A stretch of DNA of 34,026 nt from an uncultured Gammaproteobacteria bacterium. GTDB lineage: Bacteria; Pseudomonadota; Gammaproteobacteria; Steroidobacterales; GCA-2729495. Both the position numbers and the translations under genes were made by a program. Location of the stretch: NCBI GenBank assembly GCA_937921935.1, contig CAKZWQ010000078.1:1-34026 (forward strand). The letters are read 5' to 3'. The notes under the pieces were generated by a model. It saw only the letters and a program-made list of their open reading frames with translations, made no database searches and was not told the DNA's origin. Shown in pieces: positions 1 to 7,212 of this stretch. Numbering within the stretch: position 1 is the stretch's first letter; every line of letters begins with the position of its first letter.

Positions 1-568
1 CCGTTGGATCTATCAGACCGAGCTGCACCAGCACGTTGGCCTGATCCCAATGGATATGCTCATAGGTTACTTTCCCGTCTTCGATGCCGACAATGACGAC
101 GAACGCCGCCTCGACAAATTTACCTGTCGGTTTGACTCCCGGGAGTATGTGGTCCATCTGGATTGTATGCGTAAAGGAAATGATGAGTTCATCGATAAGC
201 CTTTGCGGGCTGTAAGTGCGTGAAATCGTCTCAAATTTCACGTCGGGCGGAAAAAACTGGCCAATCAGTCGATTGGCATAAAAGCGCCTAACGCCTTCCT
301 GCCCCTGACCGCCGATCATCGTTGGGACATTGACGATGTGCGGATTCGCTGACATCGTCGCCATTGTCTTGTCGAGATCGCCGGCTAATTCCGCATTCAT
401 ATGCTCCCCGAAAATATCATCTACTAAGTCATTCAGGTTTTGGTCAGTCAATGCAGTCTCCTTTGGGCCAGAAGGCTCGTCACTGGCAACGGAATGAACG
501 CTCACGCCAGCCAGGCCTGCTGCGGCTACGCTAGTTTTTATTAACGTTCTTCTATTAATATAGGTCAT
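1..568 (-). CDS. Tat-exported SnoaL-like / NTF2-fold protein (3' end outside window)
   Basis: The frame is open from the ATG at 568 to the window edge, giving 189 residues without a stop, so the C-terminus is missing. The N-terminus has a twin-arginine signal (NRRTLIK followed by a hydrophobic AAAGLAGVSV stretch and a likely cleavage near SVAS), so the protein is probably exported folded to the periplasm. The body has the character of the SnoaL/NTF2 superfamily: a small cone-shaped alpha+beta fold used by cyclases, isomerases and non-catalytic binding proteins. The segment HIHWDQANVLVQLGLIDP near the edge is typical of SnoaL-like proteins annotated as ester cyclases. An AGGAG ribosome site lies about 7 bases before the ATG. 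Function and substrate are not visible; the family is diverse and the fold assignment is from motif recognition only. Confidence 0.72.
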   Translation of the reverse strand, partial: MTYINRRTLIKTSVAAAGLAGVSVHSVASDEPSGPKETALTDQNLNDLVDDIFGEHMNAELAGDLDKTMATMSANPHIVNVPTMIGGQGQEGVRRFYANRLIGQFFPPDVKFETISRTYSPQRLIDELIISFTHTIQMDHILPGVKPTGKFVEAAFVVIVGIEDGKVTYEHIHWDQANVLVQLGLIDPT

Positions 569-588
569 ATTCGTTCTCCTTCTTACCA

Positions 589-594
589 ATCATA
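589..594 (-). promoter_or_regulatory. Possible -10 box for the SnoaL-like gene
   Basis: On the minus strand a TATGAT hexamer lies about 20 bases before the ATG at 568 and would leave a short leader containing the AGGAG site. No convincing -35 hexamer is seen at 16-18 bases, so this is only a suggestion. Confidence 0.25.
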
Positions 595-626
595 ACTCGA
601 AAAAACGCTGTTCGGGCGCATCTGGT

Positions 627-978
627 GAACGTCCGCTATTGGCTGCGATTTCAACTGGTCGACGCAACACTTTGTCGGCAAGCCATCGCCTGGCAAAAAT
701 TTTTTTTAATTAAAGGAATAGCTAAAGATTCACCGGGACGCCGAGCGCTTGTCGATGGCAAGGCTGGCTACCTTGCCCAACTGACAGCCAGATCGCCTGT
801 TGAGACAGGGGTTCCCGCGCCAACTAACTTCTCCAGGTATCCGCTCGCGTCTTGGCAGCAGTTGCTGCGCCAGCTCTTCAGCGGCACCGGTAAAAACCTC
901 TGGGCCGAAAACCAGGCAGCTCGGTTTTAAGCGGGTGTTGCGTTCACCAGTTGAAATCGCAGCCGAAAGTGGACGTTC
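627..978. repeat. Imperfect 42-base inverted repeat flanking a gene-free segment
   Basis: The arms are 627-668 and 937-978. Read inward from each side they agree at 37 of 42 positions, including a perfect 19-base core (GGCTGCGATTTCAACTGGT) at 641-659 and its complement at 946-964. The sequence between the arms (669-936) holds only short frames on both strands. The whole 569-1141 stretch contains no gene I can support: a 101-residue plus-strand frame and an 89-residue minus-strand frame resemble nothing I recognise and lack good ribosome sites. A run of A/T (about 695-715) makes the left interior much more AT-rich than the rest of the window. Outside the core arms the flanks do not match, so this is not an obvious insertion sequence. 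Confidence 0.7.
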
Positions 979-1141
979 AAGCACTGCCAGGGCGGGCATC
1001 AGGCTTGGCCCGGGTTCAATGTCTGCTATCCACTCAAAGAGGTCCGCTCGTTTACCAGGCGAAGATTCTGAATCTGGCGAGGTGAATGCTAGGCATTGAG
1101 TCCCCGCAGGCGGCTATTTTATGGGCTTGATGCAGCGAGAC

Positions 1142-2326
1142 TCAAAAGCTCTCTTCTATCGTCTTTAATGCCCAAGAAGGAACGTCACCTGACTCTTCTG
1201 GCGAATTGGACCACGGGCTCGGCTGCTTGCCGAGTGCCAGCCCCGCGTCGAAGGCTGTACGCATTTGCACCGGGTCAAAGGCCAGCGGATCATTACCAAT
1301 ATCTACCCCGTCAGGGATTTCCACCAGGTTGAACTTGTAACCGAGCAGCTGCGTTCCGAAGTATGTCCGCGTCACTGCTGTCTGCATCGACTGATCCATC
1401 ATGACGCCGACCGTGGTCGCCGCGATGCTACCCAGGGCCCGACGCAGGGCCTCCGGCGGATTATTGAGCCGACCGTTGCTGAGCAGATAGACATTGCCCG
1501 GACCGTGAAGCGGCGGCCCCGGTCGGCTCGTGCCGCCCATGCCCACTACGACCACATTGGACCGCGCCGCGCCGTCGACGAAAAGGTGGCCATCGATTTC
1601 AACCGGAGGAAAGACAATCGGGAATGAGGCAGAGGCGAGTAACACGTCTCTGTAGAGCTCCAGCTCCCCGGCTTTCGCGATCAGGGACATGTTCCAAACC
1701 CAGGTCTGGGCGAAGTCGACATTGGTCGTACCAACGACCAGCAGCCGATTGTTTTCGTAGGCAGCAGCGACTCGCTCCAAGGTTTCCGGCGTGACGTACT
1801 TGGCGATTAGCTCGCGGAGCGGCGTGGTGTCTTTCAGCGCATCGGTTCCGGAAATGATGTTGAGGAAACCTCTGTTCCGATAGATGTCGTCACTCGAGAT
1901 CTGGGTGTACATCTCCTCCAGCTTCGCATCGTCAGCAGGCGTACCAAGAAGCGCATGGGTGGAGAGGAGGGCGCCCGTGCTGACGCCACCGACAACGTCG
2001 AATTCAGGCCGGTTGCCGCTCTCACGCCAGCCGATCAGGAAGCCCGCACCAAAGGCGCCGTTCTGGCCACCGCCGGAGAGGGAGAGCATATTGAGCGCAT
2101 GTCCATGCTTGCGTTCGAGGTAGCGGGTGAGATTGTCGCCAGGTATCGCAGTCGCTTCGGCATAGATCGACGAAGGCCGGGACGGATTGAAGGGGTCAAA
2201 GCCGTTGGGCAGCGTCGCGTATACAGGCTCTCTGTCTGACAGCACACGTTCCGGGGGTGAAGCGCACCCGGCGGCCAGCAACACCAACGACACGACCGGG
2301 ATAAGGAACAGTTCTGTGTATTTCAT
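1142..2326 (-). CDS. Patatin-like phospholipase, lipoprotein
   Basis: 394 residues. Residues 1-21 form a lipoprotein signal peptide ending in the lipobox LAAGC (Cys21), so the mature protein is probably lipid-anchored in the envelope. The patatin domain follows: the glycine-rich oxyanion loop GGGQNG at about 85-90, the nucleophile elbow GVSTG with Ser116, and the catalytic aspartate in the DG dyad at 251-252. These are the Ser/Asp pair of patatin-type acyl hydrolases, which cleave acyl chains from phospholipids or other lipids. An in-frame ATG 35 codons upstream exists, but the start at 2326 places the signal peptide at the N-terminus, so I prefer it; the ribosome site there is weak. It stands alone on the minus strand, 164 bases from the next gene. 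Substrate is unknown. Confidence 0.88.
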   Translation of the reverse strand: MKYTELFLIPVVSLVLLAAGCASPPERVLSDREPVYATLPNGFDPFNPSRPSSIYAEATAIPGDNLTRYLERKHGHALNMLSLSGGGQNGAFGAGFLIGWRESGNRPEFDVVGGVSTGALLSTHALLGTPADDAKLEEMYTQISSDDIYRNRGFLNIISGTDALKDTTPLRELIAKYVTPETLERVAAAYENNRLLVVGTTNVDFAQTWVWNMSLIAKAGELELYRDVLLASASFPIVFPPVEIDGHLFVDGAARSNVVVVGMGGTSRPGPPLHGPGNVYLLSNGRLNNPPEALRRALGSIAATTVGVMMDQSMQTAVTRTYFGTQLLGYKFNLVEIPDGVDIGNDPLAFDPVQMRTAFDAGLALGKQPSPWSNSPEESGDVPSWALKTIEESF

Positions 2327-2457
2327 ATTTTTTACAAATTCTATCGTTGCAAAATTGTAGTAGCGACTTTCAAGACTAATTCTGTAAACGCCATCGAAAT
2401 GTATTCTACCGGGAGCGAGCCCGCCGCTCATCTGATGGGCTGGTTCTGGCCGAAAGC

Positions 2458-2469
2458 GGACATTTGTCC
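2458..2469. repeat. Small perfect inverted repeat GGACA-TT-TGTCC
   Basis: A 12-base perfect inverted repeat lies between the DUF1330 stop and the patatin start, about 130 bases upstream of the latter. It could be an operator half-site pair, or chance; no T-run follows it on either strand, so it does not look like a terminator. Confidence 0.25.
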
Positions 2470-2490
2470 TGTATCAAACGGCATCCGTCT

Positions 2491-2778
2491 TCAGAACCCC
2501 TGCACGAGCATGAAGGTGCCCACCGCCGCGTCCAGTCGATGCCTGCGCGCGGCCGTGTACTCGGGCGAGTCATACCAGCGATGAAAGTGCTCGGTGGAGT
2601 CGAACTCCAGGATCACCAGTCGCGGGTAGCTGCTTTCACCCTCGATAATCGTGGCCGCTTCATCGAGGGCCAGCAGTTTTACCCCATGCGCGTCCAGCGT
2701 CGGGCCGGCGGCAGCGAGGTAATGCTGGAACTGGTCCGGGTTCGTGACCCGGCTCTGGGCAATGGCGTAGACAGCCAT
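2491..2778 (-). CDS. DUF1330 family protein
   Basis: 95 residues, close to the usual size of DUF1330 proteins, a ferredoxin-like (dimeric alpha+beta barrel) family of unknown biochemical role. Recognisable features are the N-terminal MAVYAIAQ strand, a central LVILEFDS strand and the W-Y-x-S-P-E-Y segment (residues about 68-74) near the helix before the final FMLVQ strand. The start at 2778 is chosen over an in-frame ATG 42 codons upstream because homologues begin with this strand and because the longer form would lie inside the Rieske oxygenase gene. An AAGGA site precedes the ATG. It starts 16 bases after the stop of the oxygenase gene, so the two are probably co-transcribed and the protein may act on, or bind, a related metabolite; that link is inference. 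Confidence 0.82.
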   Translation of the reverse strand: MAVYAIAQSRVTNPDQFQHYLAAAGPTLDAHGVKLLALDEAATIIEGESSYPRLVILEFDSTEHFHRWYDSPEYTAARRHRLDAAVGTFMLVQGF

Positions 2779-2794
2779 GGGCTTGCGTCCTTGT

Positions 2795-3823
2795 TTAAGA
2801 CCGGGCGTCGCCGGTGATGTATTCCATGCCCGGATTAGCCCGCGGGTAGGCGCGCAGGTAATCGAAGTAACGGGCGAGTTCCCGGTCGACTTCCAGCAGG
2901 GCACCCTGCACGAAGCGGATGTTCTGGTAGACGCTCTGGTCTTCCGACATCACCTGCATGTTCATGGCTTTCAGGCCATCGAGCACCTGTTGGTAGGCCT
3001 CGGGCGTCTGCTCGGGTACGTCGGCTTTCTTCACCGCGTTGATACCATAGGCCTCGCAGGAGTTCGGCCCGAGCGCAACCAGGCTCGCAGTGCCACCGGT
3101 CCACATATTGTTGATGATGGTTTCCAGTTGCACGATGTTGGTGCCGTAGACGTTCGCATGCAGTTCCTTGAACACGCCGGAGGCATCGAAGTAGAGGTCT
3201 TCATCAACGGAGTAATGACCCGAGTAGTCTGTGAACTTCATTTCCGGTATCTCAAACTGGGGTGCAAACTCCGGGCCGTGCAGAAACTGCGTGTGGTTCA
3301 GGTCCGGGGTCTGGGAAATGATGACCCAGGGATCGACGGCGAAGTGCATGGGTGTCTTGAAGGCATGGAAAGCAATTTCATTGTCGGGCAGAGAGAAGCG
3401 CGGCACCTCGAACAAGGGCTCGTCGCCGTTGAAGGCGAAGACGACGCCATATTGTTCCACCGTGGGATAGCGATAGAGTCTGGCGGCTGCGGGTGGCTTC
3501 TCGCCATTGCCGATCTTGACCGCCCGACCGCGACCATCGTAGTGAAAGTGGTGATAGGGGCAGCGCACCAGCCCGTCTACCTTCACGGCACACTGAAGAT
3601 CCACACCCAGGTGCGCGCAGAAGGCGCTGGTCACGCTGGCTTCGCCGTTCGCGTCACGAAAGGCGATGATGCGGCCGCCGAGAAACTCCCGGCCAATAAT
3701 GGCTTCGTCCGTCAGTTCCGTAGAAAGGCAGACCGGATACCAGGTCTGGGAGTAAAGGCCGCCGTCGCCCTCAGCGGGCAGGGAGCGGGCAGGGCGTTTA
3801 TGGGTGCCCGTAACAGCGTTCAT
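2795..3823 (-). CDS. Rieske non-heme iron oxygenase, alpha-type (copy 1)
   Basis: 342 residues. The N-terminal Rieske domain has C69-x-H71 ... C88-x2-H91 (spacing C-x-H-x16-C-x2-H) for the [2Fe-2S] cluster. The catalytic domain carries the D-x2-H-x4-H mononuclear iron motif at D174, H177 and H182 (DLNHTQFLH). Enzymes of this kind use O2 and two electrons to hydroxylate or demethylate an organic substrate in the cytoplasm. The size suits a single-component oxygenase of the vanillate demethylase/KshA type rather than a two-subunit ring dioxygenase, but the substrate cannot be assigned. The ATG at 3823 follows an AAAGGAA ribosome site. No ferredoxin, reductase or beta subunit gene lies next to it; DUF1330 is the only downstream partner. 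Confidence 0.9.
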   Translation of the reverse strand: MNAVTGTHKRPARSLPAEGDGGLYSQTWYPVCLSTELTDEAIIGREFLGGRIIAFRDANGEASVTSAFCAHLGVDLQCAVKVDGLVRCPYHHFHYDGRGRAVKIGNGEKPPAAARLYRYPTVEQYGVVFAFNGDEPLFEVPRFSLPDNEIAFHAFKTPMHFAVDPWVIISQTPDLNHTQFLHGPEFAPQFEIPEMKFTDYSGHYSVDEDLYFDASGVFKELHANVYGTNIVQLETIINNMWTGGTASLVALGPNSCEAYGINAVKKADVPEQTPEAYQQVLDGLKAMNMQVMSEDQSVYQNIRFVQGALLEVDRELARYFDYLRAYPRANPGMEYITGDARS

Positions 3824-3894
3824 GGCGATTCCTTTATTTTTCTTGTCGAATAGTGGCGTCAGTATTCAACAGCGAGTCGGCCAGGGCAAACCAC

Positions 3895-4386
3895 CTAGTG
3901 ATAACGGATGCCGGTGACTAGATAACGGTGCCGTTGTTCCTGGATGACCATTTCTATTTCGTCATCCAGGCGTTTTTTCATCAGGGCCCGCGCCAGGGGA
4001 GAGTCCATGCTGATGGTTTGCTGGCCCGGGTCAGCTTCGTCAGCGCCGACGATGCGGTATTCACGTTCGCTGCCGTCTTCCTCTTCCAGCGTTACCCAGG
4101 CCCCAAAGAATATCTGGTCCGGGTTACGTTCCCCCTGAACGACGGTCAGATCCGGCAGGCGTTTCTGCAGATAGCGAATGCGCCGGTCGATACCGGCCAA
4201 TTCCTTCTTGCGGTAGATGTATTCCGCATTCTCGGAGCGATCCCCTTCCGCGGCTGCTGCGGCCAGCGCTTTGACGACCTCACGGCGCTTTACCCAAAGG
4301 CCCTTGAGTTCGGCTTGCAGGGTTTCGTAGCCTGCCGCTGTGATATACGGCGAAGCCTTGGGTTGGGGTGGTCGCCAGCGGCCCAT
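3895..4386 (-). CDS. greB: Transcription elongation factor GreB
   Basis: 163 residues, the normal GreB length. The N-terminal coiled coil contains the signature GDRSENAEY (about 48-56) with the acidic tip residues D49 and E52, which reach into RNA polymerase's secondary channel and stimulate cleavage of backtracked transcripts; DRRIRYLQKRL follows. The C-terminal FKBP-like domain runs from about residue 80 to the end and includes the SPLARALM segment. The ATG at 4386 is chosen because GreB proteins of this type begin with MGRWRPP; an alternative start at 4425 would overlap the preceding gene. AAGGT lies upstream of the ATG. The gene starts 7 bases after the CoA-binding protein stop, suggesting a two-gene unit. 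This is housekeeping, not part of the catabolic set. Confidence 0.95.
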   Translation of the reverse strand: MGRWRPPQPKASPYITAAGYETLQAELKGLWVKRREVVKALAAAAAEGDRSENAEYIYRKKELAGIDRRIRYLQKRLPDLTVVQGERNPDQIFFGAWVTLEEEDGSEREYRIVGADEADPGQQTISMDSPLARALMKKRLDDEIEMVIQEQRHRYLVTGIRYH

Positions 4387-4393
4387 GCCTGGT

Positions 4394-4819
4394 CTACCTT
4401 GCGGGTTGCAGCCGGCCCCACTCAATGGCGGGGCAGCGATCCATGATGACGGTCAGGCCGGCGGCAGTGGCCTTGGCCGCGGCCGCTTCATTGATCACAC
4501 CCAGTTGCAGCCACACGATGCGGGCACCGATCTGGATGGCGTCGTCCACGATGGCTTCTACGCGCTGGGCGTTGATGAAACAGTCCACCATGTCCACCGG
4601 CGTCGGCATGTCCTGCAGTCGGGCATAGGCCGGTTCGCCCAGCACCTGGCGCCCGGCAAGCCGCGGGTTGACGGGGATGCAGCGAATGCCCTGGCGTTGC
4701 AGGAACTCGGTGACGCCGTAAACCGGCCGGTTGGACTTGTCGGAGGCGCCGGCCATGGCCACTGTCTGGATGCTGGCCAGAATGTCCCGGATCTGGTCAT
4801 CGCTGGGGTTTTGGTGCAT
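4394..4819 (-). CDS. CoA-binding domain protein (YccU-like)
   Basis: 141 residues forming a single Rossmann-type CoA-binding domain. VAMAGASDKSNRP (about 20-32) is the nucleotide-binding loop after the first strand, CIPVNPRLAGRQVLGEPAY matches the family's second strand region, and PVDMVDCFI is the third. Proteins of this family (YccU in E. coli) bind CoA or a similar nucleotide; no reaction has been clearly assigned. It sits immediately upstream of greB and diverges from the FmdB-type gene, with about 70 bases between the two starts. Confidence 0.88.
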   Translation of the reverse strand: MHQNPSDDQIRDILASIQTVAMAGASDKSNRPVYGVTEFLQRQGIRCIPVNPRLAGRQVLGEPAYARLQDMPTPVDMVDCFINAQRVEAIVDDAIQIGARIVWLQLGVINEAAAAKATAAGLTVIMDRCPAIEWGRLQPAR

Positions 4820-4888
4820 GGCTCACGGTTTCAGGGCAGGAGCGCCTATACTGATGGCCTTAACGGCCGTTCGCAAAAAGAGCCCTTC

Positions 4889-5308
4889 ATGCCCATTTAC
4901 GATTACCAGTGCCAGGACTGCGGGCACGTCTTTGATGCCCTGCAAAAAATGGCCGACGCGCCCCTGACGGATTGCCCGGCTTGCGGGGCCGCCGCTTTGC
5001 AGAAGTTACTGTCCGCGCCGTCCTTCCAGCTCAAGGGCAAGGGCTGGCGCAAGCCCAAAGCGGAACTGAAGAAGACGGTTCGGCGTGGCCACATGTTCGA
5101 TCAGGCCGTGCCCCATGCGGAGCACACGCGCGCGTCCTCGGATGGCGGTGATCATGACTCCGGCCCCGGCGCAGGGAAATCCCCGGGTGGCGCTGCGGCG
5201 GCGGCATCCCTGGAGAAAAAGATCGCTGAGCACAGTAAAGATCACGGTCACTCCCATGGGCATGCCCACGGCCATTCCCATGGTCCGGGACATTCTCACG
5301 AGCACTGA
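4889..5308 (+). CDS. FmdB-type zinc-ribbon protein with His-rich tail
   Basis: 139 residues. The first 45 or so are a FmdB/CxxC_CxxC_SSSS-type regulatory zinc ribbon: MPIYDYQCQDCGH, then DCPACG, giving two CxxC knuckles, followed by the typical SAPSFQLKGKGW segment. A linker with K/R-rich and G/S/A-rich parts follows. The last 25 residues are an H/G-rich tail of repeated HGHSHG units ending HSHEH, which should bind Ni, Zn, Co or Cu ions. FmdB-type proteins are small and of uncertain function. The start at 4889 is set by the conserved N-terminus; there is an AAAAAGAGC stretch upstream but no strong ribosome site. Its final 29 bases overlap the start of the next gene. Confidence 0.88.
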   Translation: MPIYDYQCQDCGHVFDALQKMADAPLTDCPACGAAALQKLLSAPSFQLKGKGWRKPKAELKKTVRRGHMFDQAVPHAEHTRASSDGGDHDSGPGAGKSPGGAAAAASLEKKIAEHSKDHGHSHGHAHGHSHGPGHSHEH

Positions 5309-6020
5309 TTCCGCCTGCCAGCGAGCTGTCTTTGGCACGCTCGTTATAGCTGCCGGGTTTCTGCTGGGTAGTAGTCTGACCGGCTGTGCGCCAGCTCCGA
5401 GCGGCAAGGCGGGCAGTGCCGCTGATCCGCAACCCGGTTTTCTTTACGGTCGCGTCACCCGGGTCAAGGACGGCGACAGTCTGATGATGGTGACGCCTGA
5501 CGGCGCCCCGGTAGAAATCAGGCTGTCGGAGATCGACACACCGGAGAAGGATCGACCCTACGCCAACCAGGCCCGCCAGGCGCTGACGCAACTGGTCCAG
5601 GGTAAGAATATTGCCGTGCGGCGTTTTGATGTGGATAAGTATGATCGCGTCGTGGGTCGCGTCTTCCTGGGCGACCAGGATGTGAATGCCGAGTTGCTGC
5701 GCCTGGGGCTGGCTGCTGTGTATTGCCGTTTCACCGACGACCGGGTGCTCTACCGTCTTGAGCAAGAAGCCCGCGAGGCAGGGCGGGGCATCTGGAGTGG
5801 CCGTGAACTGCCACGAGGTGCCTGTGTAGAGTCTCGGCCGAAGGCGACGTCAGCAAAAACTGATTCCGCTTGTGGCGGCAAGCAGTACTGCCGACAAATG
5901 GCATCGTGCGAGGAAGCCCTGTTCTATCTGCGCGAATGTGGTTTACAAGACATGGACGGCGACGGTGATGGCCTGCCGTGCGAACGTAGCCTGTGTGCAG
6001 GGCGGCAGGGCAGCAACTAA
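5280..6020 (+). CDS. Thermonuclease-family lipoprotein with C-terminal Excalibur motif
   Basis: 246 residues. A signal peptide runs to a lipobox-like LTGC (Cys36). The staphylococcal-nuclease fold occupies about 54-175: DGDS (64-67), then R81 and E89 in IRLSEIDTPEKD and R123 in KYDR match the Arg/Glu/Arg catalytic set of the family (spacing R-x7-E). The C-terminus (about 198-239) has paired cysteines and DMDGDGDGLPCE, the Excalibur calcium-binding motif often found on extracellular nucleases. It is therefore probably a Ca2+-dependent nuclease anchored in the envelope. The start at 5280 places the signal peptide correctly and lies inside the His-tail coding region of the previous gene, implying translational coupling. 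An upstream in-frame extension exists but is only a shadow of the FmdB-type gene. Confidence 0.88.
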   Translation: MVRDILTSTDSACQRAVFGTLVIAAGFLLGSSLTGCAPAPSGKAGSAADPQPGFLYGRVTRVKDGDSLMMVTPDGAPVEIRLSEIDTPEKDRPYANQARQALTQLVQGKNIAVRRFDVDKYDRVVGRVFLGDQDVNAELLRLGLAAVYCRFTDDRVLYRLEQEAREAGRGIWSGRELPRGACVESRPKATSAKTDSACGGKQYCRQMASCEEALFYLRECGLQDMDGDGDGLPCERSLCAGRQGSN

Positions 6021-6040
6021 TAACAACAGGAGATTAATCT

Positions 6041-7051
6041 GTGGAAATCGACCTGGTTCTTGATTCACACATGACGCCATCCCAGCTGACGGAGCTGGGC
6101 TTGCTGGCGGAGGCTAACGGGATTCGCGCTGTGTGGTGCGCCAGCTATCTGGATGGCCGCGACCCCTTCTCCAACCTGGCCAAGCTGGCCGAGGCAAGCA
6201 GCCGATTGCGCATCGGCCCCATCGCTCTGAGCCCCTATGAGCTGCATCCTTTTCGGATCGCCATGAACCTGCTGACCCTGAACGAGATTTGCCCGGGTCG
6301 GGCCCAGGCCATCATCGGTGGTGGCGGCGAAGTCACCATGGCGCTGGAAATTGACCGGTCCAGGCGCGTACGCGCGGTGCGTGAGGCTATCGATATCGTG
6401 ATGGGCTGCATTCATGAGCGACCTTTCAGCTACAAAGGTGAACTCTATGAGATCAACGGCTACGCTCCCCAATGGGTGACGGCGCCGCCGCCCACGGTCT
6501 ATGCAGCGGCCAATCGCCCGCAGATGCTGAAGATGTCGGCGCGCGCATCGGATGGCATCATGATGAGCGATCTGTCGCCCAAACTGTCCACGGCTGCCAT
6601 TGGAGCTGTGCTCGGCCATCTGAAGGATTTCGGCCGTGACTCAAGCCAGTTTCGCTTTAATAACTTTATGGCCTGGTACGTCTACGACGATCTGGCCGAA
6701 GCGCGCCACGAGGCCAAGCGCTGGATCGGCTTCCGGGCCCTGTTCCGCGAATACATGATGAGCGAGTTCATGAGCCCGGAAGATTTCCAGTTGATTCTGG
6801 ACCACGTGCCGCAGATCTATGCCATGGCTGCCAAGGATGCGGATTCCGTAGAGGGCCTGCCCGACCGAATTCTGGATGACTGTGTCGATCATCTGACCCT
6901 GACGGCCAGCAGCGACGATATGGATCATGTGATCGAGCACCTGCTGGAGCTGAAGGCAGCCGGCTGCAATGAAATTTCCCTGGAGCTGAAAAAGCACCAG
7001 GCCCATGGCATCAAGTTGATCGGCGAGCGGGTGATTCCCGCCCTGCGTTAA
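6041..7051 (+). CDS. LLM-class flavin-dependent oxidoreductase (copy 1)
   Basis: 336 residues with a luciferase-like TIM-barrel pattern: an N-terminal strand IDLVLDS, the RAVWCASY segment, RLRIGPIALSPYELHPFRIA and the glycine-rich IIGGGGE loop at about 88-94, then PPTVYAAANRPQMLKMSARASDGIMMS, typical of F420- or FMN-dependent members. These enzymes transfer hydride to or from a substrate, or act as monooxygenases with reduced flavin. The start is GTG at 6041, supported by ACAGGAG eight bases upstream. It follows the nuclease by 20 bases and precedes the second Rieske oxygenase by 161 bases. A paralogue lies at 15418-16503. Whether it uses FMN or F420, and on which substrate, cannot be told. 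Confidence 0.88.
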   Translation: MEIDLVLDSHMTPSQLTELGLLAEANGIRAVWCASYLDGRDPFSNLAKLAEASSRLRIGPIALSPYELHPFRIAMNLLTLNEICPGRAQAIIGGGGEVTMALEIDRSRRVRAVREAIDIVMGCIHERPFSYKGELYEINGYAPQWVTAPPPTVYAAANRPQMLKMSARASDGIMMSDLSPKLSTAAIGAVLGHLKDFGRDSSQFRFNNFMAWYVYDDLAEARHEAKRWIGFRALFREYMMSEFMSPEDFQLILDHVPQIYAMAAKDADSVEGLPDRILDDCVDHLTLTASSDDMDHVIEHLLELKAAGCNEISLELKKHQAHGIKLIGERVIPALR

Positions 7052-7097
7052 CTGGGCGTCAACCAGGCAAGGAATCGACCACTGTGCGGACGAGCTA

Positions 7098-7133
7098 GGG
7101 ATAATCCCCCATCGATCTGGTGCAGATAATCCC
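7098..7133. promoter_or_regulatory. Candidate operator: palindrome GGGATAATCCC plus a direct half repeat
   Basis: GGGAT-A-ATCCC at 7098-7108 is a perfect 11-base palindrome around a central A. The 9-base GATAATCCC within it recurs at 7125-7133, exactly 25 bases further on. The pair lies between the LLM stop and the Rieske start (7213), where a control region is expected. A TACAAT hexamer at 7155-7160 could be a -10 box, with no clear -35. Confidence 0.4.
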
Positions 7134-7212
7134 TTTAGGCTGGCCGTTCGAACCTACAATACGCTCATACAAACCATTTCATGGCAATTCACCGCTAAGA
7201 GGATCTGCGGTC

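Noticed and set aside
730..999. 89-codon minus-strand frame in the gene-free stretch, and a 101-codon plus-strand frame at 625-930
   Set aside because: No ribosome site, no recognisable family; both run across an inverted-repeat arm. Treated as non-coding.
2777..3853. Long plus-strand frame (358 codons) opposite Rieske copy 1
   Set aside because: It is the reverse-strand shadow of a gene with clear Rieske and iron motifs; the translated product has no recognisable family and no ribosome site.
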